From positions 1 through 6,910 of the forward strand of contig CAMDLJ010000138.1 in assembly GCA_945901665.1 (NCBI GenBank): 6,910 nucleotides of DNA, written 5' to 3'. Positions 1-5,532 of the stretch are shown one piece after another. This DNA is from Bordetella parapertussis (GTDB taxonomy: Bacteria > Pseudomonadota > Gammaproteobacteria > Burkholderiales > Burkholderiaceae). The notes under the pieces are model-generated. The model was not told the DNA's origin. It saw nothing but the letters and a program-made list of their open reading frames with translations, and did not search any database. The position numbers were made by a program, and so were the translations under genes. Positions within the stretch are counted from its first letter, which is position 1. Every line of letters starts with the position of its first letter.

Positions 1-147
1 CGAATGTTTTTCAATCCACTGCACCACCCATTGCTGCGACAGTGACAGTTGCTCGGCCTTGAGCTGCTTGGCCACCGCGTCGCGGTTGTGGATGGCATCA
101 GAGTTGCCTTTGCGCGCTGCCAAGGCAAACCACATGTGGGCCAACAC
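1..147 (-). CDS. Sel1-like repeat protein fragment, open at the left edge
   Basis: On the minus strand the reading frame encodes LVLAHMWFALAARKG, then NSDAIHNRDAVAKQL, and runs off the window without a stop. The pattern (aliphatic, Ala, Trp-Phe, Leu-Ala-Ala, Gly-Asn, Ala, then Asn-Arg and a Val-Ala-Lys helix) matches the last repeat of Sel1-type tetratricopeptide-like proteins, which are protein-interaction solenoids. The start is uncertain. A GTG at 147-145 is preceded by GAGG about 8 bases upstream, and a TTG lies at 150-148. The frame stays open back to 231, and Sel1-like similarity seems to reach slightly upstream of this GTG (Gln-Gly-Cys-Glu-Val-Asp). A Sel1 protein normally carries several repeats, so this may be the remnant of a longer, decayed gene. 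It is divergent from pilB. The specific function is unknown. Confidence 0.42.
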   Translation of the reverse strand, partial: MLAHMWFALAARKGNSDAIHNRDAVAKQLKAEQLSLSQQWVVQWIEKHS

Positions 148-199
148 CAAATCGACCTCACAACCTTGAGACCGGGTGCAAACCCTGCCCCCATGGTGC

Positions 200-228
200 T
201 TGTTCTTTTGTTCTGTGCTGTAGAAAAT
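200..228 (+). promoter_or_regulatory. Possible promoter upstream of pilB
   Basis: This is the only AT-rich patch in the first 300 bases. TTGTTC at 200-205 is separated by 17 bases from GAAAAT at 223-228, a 3/6 and 4/6 match to the sigma-70 boxes. TTGTTCT occurs twice, at 200-206 and 208-214. The position is plausible for the pilB leader, which starts at 294. The matches are weak, no sigma-54 type GG/GC element was seen, and the call rests mainly on composition and location. Confidence 0.22.
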
Positions 229-281
229 CTTTCAAAGTGTGACCAGCAGTTCCAAGGCACCACTGTCCCCATCCGTCAGAC

Positions 282-287
282 AGGAGG
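282..287 (+). promoter_or_regulatory. Strong Shine-Dalgarno site of pilB
   Basis: A perfect AGGAGG lies 6 bases before the ATG at 294. It fixes the pilB start and is by far the best ribosome binding site in the window; the other genes here have weak or coupled starts. Confidence 0.85.
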
Positions 288-293
288 AATTGC

Positions 294-2018
294 ATGAACG
301 AGTCACCGAATTCTGTTTCACACCCCAACACTGTCTTGGCCCCTCATCCGCAGGGCTTGCCCAAAGGCCGCCAGGGCCTGGCGCATCCAGTTTTGCAGTT
401 GATGATCCAACACCAGCGGATCGATCCAACACAAGCCCAGGCCTTGTTGGCCGATGCATCGCCCATGGTGGTGGCCTGTGTGCGCAGCGGTTTGATTGAC
501 GCAGTGGCCCTGTGCCGCTTGCTGGCCAACGCCTACAAATTGCCTTGGCTCGATTTGGAAGAGATCAACCCGCGCAAAGTCCCCCAGCAGATGGTGGACG
601 CGGCTCGTTGTCGCCAACATTGGGCCATGCCGATCGAGCGCAAAGACAACGGCGTGGTGGTGGCTATCGCTGACCCTTCGGACAGCGTGGCGCGGCAAAG
701 CATGGAACAGGCTTTGCGCACCAAAGTGCAGTGGGTGGTGGCCAATGTCGATCAGCTCGAGCGCATGTTGGATTTTTATCACCCGGCCTCAACCGCACAA
801 GGGGTGAGCGAAAAAACGCCCGCCGAGCCCGAAGACGACGGCAATGCGGTGGCCTATTGGCAGCGCATCTTGGCGCAAGCGGTGGCTTGGCGGGCATCAG
901 ACATCCACATCGAATCGCTGGAAAACGGCTTTCAGGTGCGCTTGCGGGTCGACGGTTTGCTGCGCCCTTTGACCGGCGCGCCGGCCGATTTGCGCTTGCG
1001 CTTGGTATCACACATCAAGGTCTTGGCACAGATGGACATTGCCGAAAAACGCCTGCCCCAAGATGGCCGCATCGGGGCCGTGGTGCAAGGGCGGCGATTT
1101 GATTTGCGGGTCAGCTCTTTGCCCACTTTGCATGGCGAGAAGTTGGTGGTGCGCCTGCTGGGCGAGCAACAGCGGCCGGCTTTGGCTGCGCTGGGATATG
1201 AAGCCGATGATTTGGTGCACCTGAACCACGCCCTGGGTCGAACTGGCGGCATGATCATCGTCACTGGCCCCACGGGGTCTGGCAAAACCCTGTCTTTGTA
1301 CGCTTGCTTGGACGTGCTCAACCAAAGCCATGTGAACATTGCCAGCATCGAAGACCCATGCGAAATGGTGGTGCCAGGCATCAACCAGGTGAACGTGAAC
1401 GAGCGCGCCGGTTTGGACTTTGCAACCGGTCTGCGGGCTTTTTTGCGGCAAGACCCGGATGTGTTGATGGTGGGCGAAATTCGCGACCGCACGACTGCGG
1501 GCATTGCCTTGCAAGCGGCGCAAACCGGGCACCTGGTGCTGACCACGCTGCACACCAACGACGCCCCGGGCGTGCTTTACCGCTTGATGCACATGGGGGT
1601 GGAGGCTTTTCAACTGGCCGCCAGTGTCCACCTGGTGACGGCCCAACGCTTGGTGCGGCGCTTGTGTCCGCAGTGCAAACAGCCCAGCACCTGGGGCGCG
1701 GAGTTTGACCGATTGGGTTTGGGACCAGCGGCCCTGTCTCAGGCAGGCTTTGACAACCCGCCTCCGCCAGACCAGCCCATTTACAAACCCTTGGGCTGTG
1801 GCCAATGCCTGGAAGGCTTCATGGGGCGGGTGGGTATCTTTCAAGTCATGCCCGTCAGCCCGGCGATGGCATCTTTGTTGGTGCAAGAAAAAGACCTGTC
1901 TGCCCTGACCGCCCAAGCCCAGCGCGAGGGCATGCGCACCTTGCGCCAAGCCGGTTGGCTCAAAGTGTCCAGCGGCCTCACGGCGGTTCAAGAGGTCTTG
2001 GGGGCCACCCATGTCTAG
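294..2018 (+). CDS. pilB: Type IV pilus assembly (extension) ATPase PilB
   Basis: Hexameric cytoplasmic ATPase that powers pilin polymerisation at the inner-membrane platform. The 574-residue length is normal for PilB. An N-terminal MshEN/GspE-N-like domain covers about residues 30-160 and ends in VVVAIADPSD. A linker of about 20 residues leads to the ATPase core: ASDIHIE near 201-207, LPQDGRI at 254-260, Walker A GPTGSGKT at 325-332, Asp box SIEDPCE at 351-357, Walker B DPDVLMVGEIRD at 387-398, and His box TGHLVLTTLHTNDA at 411-424. Two CxxC pairs (C458/C461 and C502/C505) form the zinc site of PilB/GspE proteins. The consensus SDxHxEP reads SDIHIES here, and the Asp box has Cys where Val or Ser is usual. 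The ATG at 294 is fixed by AGGAGG. The end overlaps pilC by 8 bases, so the two are probably translated together. GspE of type II secretion is the main alternative, but pilC and the coaE-zapD context favour PilB. Confidence 0.95.
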   Translation: MNESPNSVSHPNTVLAPHPQGLPKGRQGLAHPVLQLMIQHQRIDPTQAQALLADASPMVVACVRSGLIDAVALCRLLANAYKLPWLDLEEINPRKVPQQMVDAARCRQHWAMPIERKDNGVVVAIADPSDSVARQSMEQALRTKVQWVVANVDQLERMLDFYHPASTAQGVSEKTPAEPEDDGNAVAYWQRILAQAVAWRASDIHIESLENGFQVRLRVDGLLRPLTGAPADLRLRLVSHIKVLAQMDIAEKRLPQDGRIGAVVQGRRFDLRVSSLPTLHGEKLVVRLLGEQQRPALAALGYEADDLVHLNHALGRTGGMIIVTGPTGSGKTLSLYACLDVLNQSHVNIASIEDPCEMVVPGINQVNVNERAGLDFATGLRAFLRQDPDVLMVGEIRDRTTAGIALQAAQTGHLVLTTLHTNDAPGVLYRLMHMGVEAFQLAASVHLVTAQRLVRRLCPQCKQPSTWGAEFDRLGLGPAALSQAGFDNPPPPDQPIYKPLGCGQCLEGFMGRVGIFQVMPVSPAMASLLVQEKDLSALTAQAQREGMRTLRQAGWLKVSSGLTAVQEVLGATHV

Positions 2019-3282
2019 GCCCTACACCCAGGATTCACAGGCATCAAAAAGCCAGCATTGGTTTGCGTGGACTGGCCGCGATGCGCAAGGCCAAGACCAA
2101 AGCGGCCAAATGCCCGCCCTGCAGCGCGCTGACATCGAAGCGCATTTGCACGCGCAACGCATTCGGCCCATTCGCATCCAACGCATGCGTCGCCCCCAGG
2201 CCCTTGGAAAAGCCCGCGCCAAAGAGGTGGCCCGCTTCACCCGCCAACTGGCCACCTTGGTGCAAGCCGGCATTCCTTTGCTGAGCGCCTTGAAACTGTT
2301 GGACAACGCCACCGAACACCCGGGCATGCGCGACATTGCACAAGATTTGATGGCCCAGGTGGAAAGTGGCGTGAGCCTGCACCAAGCCATGCAAACACAC
2401 GACTGCTTTAGCCCGGTTTATTTGGGCATGGTGGCTGCGGCCGAGGCGTCGGGCCAGTTGGATGTGATCTTGGGTGAACTGGCGCAAAGTTTGGACAGCG
2501 AGTTGGGCCTGCGCGAGGCCTTGAAGTCGGCCCTGACCTATCCCTTGGCCGTGCTGGTGCTGTCGGGCTTGGTGTTGGGCCTCATGCTGGCCTGGGTGGT
2601 GCCCGCCTTTGAAAGCATTTTTAGCTCGATGGGCGCGGAGTTGCCCGCCCCCACCCAAATGGTGCTGTCCTTGAGTCGCTGGTGGGTGGCCAACGGATGG
2701 ACCCTGGCCGCCGCGTTCACCACCGTGGCACTGTTGCTGCGGCACTGGCTGCGCCACCACCCCCAGGGCCAATGGGCGCAGGCGCAAATGGCTTTGGCCT
2801 GGCCGGTATGGGGTGAGTTGGTGCAACTCGCTTGTGTATCGCGCTGGGCGCGCACGCTGTCGAGCCTGATGCAAGCCGGCGTGGCATTGCCCGAGGCGCT
2901 GGACATCAGCGCAAAGGCCAGCGGCAACCTTTGTTATGAAAAATATTTAGCCAGGGTGCGCTCGGATGTGATGAACGGCACCGCCTTGGCCCAAGCGCTG
3001 GCGCTGGGCACCCCCGTGACCACTTCGGGCCGAAGCCCAGGGTGGCGGCGACCCTTGTTCTCGCCGCAGGTGTTGCAAATGGTGGCGGTGGGCGAAGCCT
3101 CTGGCCGCTTGGATGAGATGCTCATGCAAGTGGCCCGCATGCACGAAGCACAGGTGCAATGGTTGCAAAAAAGGATCAGCGTGTTGATGGAGCCCACGGT
3201 GATGGTGGTCTTGGGCGTGCTGATTGGTGGCTTGGTGACGGCCCTGTACTTACCGATTTTTCAGCTCGGCCAAGTGCTGTGA
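2011..3282 (+). CDS. pilC: Type IV pilus inner-membrane platform protein PilC
   Basis: Polytopic inner-membrane protein that couples the PilB and PilT motors to pilin insertion. The 423 residues contain two T2SSF domains. The first (about 73-196) has RQLATLVQAGIPLLSAL at 78-94 and GMVAAAEASGQL at 139-150. The second (about 276-400) has RTLSSLMQAGVALPEAL at 281-297 and MVAVGEASGRLDEML at 357-371. Likely membrane segments are about 177-200, 229-246 and 396-417. The C-terminus YLPIFQLGQVL is the typical PilC ending. The ATG lies inside the last codons of pilB (8-base overlap). A stretch of about 15 residues at 334-348, rich in Gly, Arg, Ser and Thr, sits just before the LFSPQVLQM motif, where family members usually have only a few residues; its DNA is palindromic (see the repeat at 3023-3055). 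Both conserved cores stay in frame, so the gene looks functional. Confidence 0.94.
   Translation: MSRPYTQDSQASKSQHWFAWTGRDAQGQDQSGQMPALQRADIEAHLHAQRIRPIRIQRMRRPQALGKARAKEVARFTRQLATLVQAGIPLLSALKLLDNATEHPGMRDIAQDLMAQVESGVSLHQAMQTHDCFSPVYLGMVAAAEASGQLDVILGELAQSLDSELGLREALKSALTYPLAVLVLSGLVLGLMLAWVVPAFESIFSSMGAELPAPTQMVLSLSRWWVANGWTLAAAFTTVALLLRHWLRHHPQGQWAQAQMALAWPVWGELVQLACVSRWARTLSSLMQAGVALPEALDISAKASGNLCYEKYLARVRSDVMNGTALAQALALGTPVTTSGRSPGWRRPLFSPQVLQMVAVGEASGRLDEMLMQVARMHEAQVQWLQKRISVLMEPTVMVVLGVLIGGLVTALYLPIFQLGQVL
3023..3055. repeat. Two adjacent inverted repeats inside pilC
   Basis: CTTCGG (3023-3028) and CCGAAG (3030-3035) form a perfect 13-base odd palindrome. Immediately after it, AGGGT (3039-3043) and ACCCT (3051-3055) form a second dyad around a 7-base loop. 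Both fall in the part of pilC that encodes residues apparently extra to the family. This resembles an intragenic REP- or RPE-like palindromic element, but no second copy lies in the window, so chance in GC-rich DNA is possible. Confidence 0.38.
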
Positions 3283-3304
3283 AGGCCTGCATTAGACTGC
3301 GCCC

Positions 3305-3934
3305 ATGGACAAAGTGTGGCGCATTGGTTTGACGGGCGGCATTGGCAGCGGCAAAAGCACCGCGGCCAAAGTGCTGGCCCAACTAGGCGCTGCCGTGATC
3401 GATGCCGATGCCTTGGCCCGCTCGGTCACGGCCCCCGGCGGCACCGCCATCCCCGCATTGCGAACGGCCTTTGGTGAAGCGGTGCTGGACGCCCAAGGCG
3501 GGCTGGACCGTCAACGCATGCGCGAACTGGCTTTCACGGATGCGCAGGTCAAAAAACAATTGGAAGCCATCGTCCACCCCTTGGTCAAACAAGCCATTGA
3601 CCAACAAGCGCAATCGGCTTTGGCGGCCGGCGCGCGGGTGCTGGTGTTTGACATTCCCTTGTTGGTGGAGTCCGGGCGTTGGCGCAGCCAGGTCGATGGG
3701 GTGTTGGTGATCGATTGCAGCACCGAAACACAAATCGCCCGGGTGCAAGCACGCAATGGCTGGCCGCGCGAACAAATCCTCGCCGTTATTCAAGCCCAAG
3801 CCTCGCGCGAGCAGCGACAAGCCGCAGCGGATTGGTTGATCCTCAATGAGGGCTTGGCGCTGGAAGCATTTGAGGCCGCAGTGGCCGAATGGGCCCAGCA
3901 GTGGGGATTGCCCGCGCCAGCGCTGGACATGTGA
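3305..3934 (+). CDS. coaE: Dephospho-CoA kinase
   Basis: Catalyses the last step of coenzyme A synthesis: ATP-dependent phosphorylation of the 3'-hydroxyl of dephospho-CoA in the cytosol. The 209 residues match the usual length (about 200-210). The P-loop GGIGSGKST is at 11-19, the substrate-site motif IDADALAR at 32-39, the conserved HPLV at 91-94 and DIPLLVE at 116-122. The C-terminal region carries the lid-type Arg residues (ARVQARNGW) and the QASREQR stretch. The start is 22 bases after the pilC stop with no strong Shine-Dalgarno close to it (GAAGG at 3281-3285 is about 19 bases away), so translation may depend on ribosomes finishing pilC. In many beta- and gammaproteobacteria pilD lies directly before coaE; here it does not. 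The function is essential and unrelated to pili; the link is positional. Confidence 0.95.
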   Translation: MDKVWRIGLTGGIGSGKSTAAKVLAQLGAAVIDADALARSVTAPGGTAIPALRTAFGEAVLDAQGGLDRQRMRELAFTDAQVKKQLEAIVHPLVKQAIDQQAQSALAAGARVLVFDIPLLVESGRWRSQVDGVLVIDCSTETQIARVQARNGWPREQILAVIQAQASREQRQAAADWLILNEGLALEAFEAAVAEWAQQWGLPAPALDM

Positions 3935-3978
3935 TGGCACAAAAGCGCCAGCCCGACTGAATCAAGGGGCCCAAGGCC

Positions 3979-4008
3979 CTGTCAAACCCCATCGGACAAG
4001 GTTATGAT
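3979..4008 (+). promoter_or_regulatory. Candidate sigma-70 promoter of zapD
   Basis: CTGTCA at 3979-3984 (4/6 to the -35 box) and TATGAT at 4003-4008 (5/6 to the -10 box) are 18 bases apart. They lie in the 95-base gap between coaE and zapD, the longest gap inside the rightward block. Transcription would begin around 4014-4016, giving a leader of about 15 bases. A GC-rich hairpin (GGGCC 3967-3971, GGCCC 3975-3979) abuts the -35 box; with no T-run after it, it is not a convincing terminator for coaE. Confidence 0.4.
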
Positions 4009-4029
4009 TGCGCTCGGAACAAACGCGCA

Positions 4030-4782
4030 GTGATCCTCTACGAGCACCCCTTCAACGAAAGAGTCCGCACTTATTTGCGGCTGGAGCATTTGTTCCATCG
4101 TTTTGACGAATTGATCACCCGTGAGCCCGCCGTTGACCACCACTTTGCCCTGACCACCTTGTTTGAACTGGTGGATGTGGGCGGCAGGGCCGACCTCAAA
4201 ACCGAGGTCCTCAAAGACCTGGAAAAAAATCGCCAGCAATTTTTGTCTTATCGGGGCAACCCTTCGGTGTCTGAAGCGGCTTTGAACGAAGTCATCGCTG
4301 AACTGGATATGCACCTGGAGCTGCTCAAGTCGGTGTCAGGGCGCATCGGCCAAGCGGTGAGCGACAACGAATGGTTGTCTAGCTTGCGCAACCGCTCCAG
4401 CATTCCGGGTGGCACTTGTGGGTTTGACTTGCCCTTCTACCATTCCTGGCAGCAACACCCCAGCGCACAACGTTGTCAGGATTTGCGCCAATGGGGGGAG
4501 AGCCTGCGCCCGCTGCAAAACGCCGTCAACTTGTTGCTGCGCTTGTTGCGCGACAACGGCATGACCCAAAAGGTGGTGGCCGCTGCGGGCCAGTTTCAGC
4601 AAGCCTTGCCCCAAGGCCGCTTTCAGCTGATGCGCTTGCGCTTAGACGCGCAACATGGCCTGATTCCTGAAATCAGCGGCAACCGCTTGATGATTTGGGT
4701 GCGCATGATGAAGGCCGATGAAGCCGGTCGCATGCAAGCGAGCAACCAAGACGTTACCTTCGAAGTGGCCTTGTGCGTCTGA
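4030..4782 (+). CDS. zapD: Cell division protein ZapD
   Basis: Cytoplasmic FtsZ-associated protein (formerly YacF, DUF1342) that cross-links FtsZ filaments and stabilises the division ring. The 250 residues agree with the family. Recognisable stretches are the N-terminal ILYEHPFNERVRTYLRLE, HHFALTTLFELVDVGGRADLK at about 37-57, YRGNP at 74-78, DNEWLSSLRNRSSIPGGTC at 112-130 followed by FDLP, FQLMRLRL at 198-205 and the MIWVR strand near 221. The N-terminal half is largely helical and the C-terminal half is the beta domain, as known for ZapD. The start codon is GTG, chosen because the conserved N-terminus ILYE(Y/H)PFNE begins right after it. The ribosome binding site is poor (GGA about 11 bases upstream), suggesting low expression. 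It sits between coaE and yacG, its usual neighbours. Confidence 0.94.
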   Translation: MILYEHPFNERVRTYLRLEHLFHRFDELITREPAVDHHFALTTLFELVDVGGRADLKTEVLKDLEKNRQQFLSYRGNPSVSEAALNEVIAELDMHLELLKSVSGRIGQAVSDNEWLSSLRNRSSIPGGTCGFDLPFYHSWQQHPSAQRCQDLRQWGESLRPLQNAVNLLLRLLRDNGMTQKVVAAAGQFQQALPQGRFQLMRLRLDAQHGLIPEISGNRLMIWVRMMKADEAGRMQASNQDVTFEVALCV

Positions 4783-4834
4783 GCCCACCAACGGCGCATT
4801 GACACAGGCATTCAGGCAAACATTCGGTCACAGC

Positions 4835-5047
4835 ATGGGGATGGAATCACGCACCGTCAGATGCCCGGGCTGCAGCGGGGACAGTTTGTATGCCCCGTCC
4901 AACCCCTACCGGCCTTTTTGTTCAAAGGCTTGCAAAAACCACGACTTTGGGGCCTGGGCCAGCGAGCAGCACCGCCTGCCGGATGACACCCCCAGCGACG
5001 ATTTCGACAACCCCAGCAACCTGCCCACTCCGCCCCTGCCGCAGTGA
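4835..5047 (+). CDS. yacG: DNA gyrase inhibitor YacG (zinc-ribbon protein)
   Basis: Small zinc-binding protein; the E. coli member binds GyrB and blocks DNA binding by gyrase. Counting from the ATG at 4835 (70 residues), the four zinc ligands are C10, C13, C29 and C33 in a CX2C-X15-CX3C pattern. The family signature RPFCSKACKNHDFGAWAS covers 26-43, followed by an acidic, proline-rich tail (DDTPSDDF and on), normal for the family and probably flexible. The start is uncertain: ATG codons lie at 4835 and 4841, and neither has a spaced Shine-Dalgarno. The open frame reaches back to 4718 inside zapD, but those residues show no family similarity. The gene follows zapD by about 50 bases and ends 14 bases before the stop of the convergent Nudix gene. 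Confidence 0.88.
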   Translation: MGMESRTVRCPGCSGDSLYAPSNPYRPFCSKACKNHDFGAWASEQHRLPDDTPSDDFDNPSNLPTPPLPQ

Positions 5048-5061
5048 GCAGGTGCCAATGC

Positions 5062-5532
5062 CTATGCTTGGTGGGTGGGGCCAGCGTGGGATCGCTCCTG
5101 GGCCAACCACTCCAGCACAGGCAGCGTGCCGGGTAACACGGGGGTGACTTGCACGGGGAGGGTTTGCCATGCAAATTCTTGGCCTTCGCGCATGTGCATC
5201 ACACCTTCCCAAGCTGAAACTTTGCAAAAGTTGAGTTGTACCCAGGCATGTGGGTAGTCCACTTGGGTGCTGCGCCAGGGCTCAACCTGGCGGATGCGAA
5301 TGCCCAGCTCTTCTTCCAGTTCGCGACCCAAGGCCTGCTCCACACTTTCACTGGCTTCCAATTTGCCCCCTGGAAACTCCCAGTAGCCCGCGTAGACCTT
5401 GCCGGGCGGGCGTGAGGTGAGCAAAAAACGGCCATCGGTTTGGATGAGCACGCCCACAGCCACTTGCACCAAAGGCCTGTCAGCTCCACCTTGGCGCGCC
5501 AAGGATCCGTCGGCCACCAGGGGTGGGTTCAC
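5062..5532 (-). CDS. MutT-like Nudix hydrolase (probable 8-oxo-dGTP diphosphatase)
   Basis: Nudix enzymes hydrolyse nucleoside diphosphates linked to another group; MutT types remove 8-oxo-dGTP from the nucleotide pool. With the GTG at 5532 the protein has 156 residues. The leading strand VQVAVGVLIQ is at 22-31, the MutT-type motif YAGYWEFPGGK at 47-57, and the Nudix box GX5EX7REUXEEXGU is complete from G56 to I78, including R70, E71, E74 and E75. This start is chosen because GTG overlaps the ATPase stop as GTGA, implying translational coupling; the frame is open further upstream to 5622, but that part is shadow of the ATPase gene. Another GTG lies at 5517. Its position convergent with yacG matches mutT in E. 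coli, supporting a MutT role, but the substrate cannot be read from sequence. Confidence 0.88.
   Translation of the reverse strand: MNPPLVADGSLARQGGADRPLVQVAVGVLIQTDGRFLLTSRPPGKVYAGYWEFPGGKLEASESVEQALGRELEEELGIRIRQVEPWRSTQVDYPHAWVQLNFCKVSAWEGVMHMREGQEFAWQTLPVQVTPVLPGTLPVLEWLAQERSHAGPTHQA

Noticed and set aside
49..297. An 82-codon plus-strand frame before pilB
   Set aside because: No recognisable domain. The opposite strand carries a Sel1-like motif over part of it, and the frame ends across the pilB ribosome site and start.
1008..2012. A 334-codon open frame on the minus strand antisense to pilB
   Set aside because: It is explained by GC-rich codon bias in pilB. Its translation is His/Gln/Arg-rich with no recognisable domain, while the plus strand encodes a complete, motif-verified PilB.
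2044..2874. A 276-codon open frame on the minus strand antisense to pilC
   Set aside because: Low-complexity His/Gln/Arg composition and no domain; it is a shadow of a clear pilC.
3961..3981. GGGCC/GGCCC hairpin as a coaE terminator
   Set aside because: Only five GC pairs with a 3-base loop and no T-run; it more likely reflects GC-rich sequence next to the zapD promoter candidate.
4718..4834. Longer yacG starting inside zapD
   Set aside because: The upstream residues overlap the zapD end in another frame and show no family similarity; YacG proteins normally begin about 10 residues before the first Cys.
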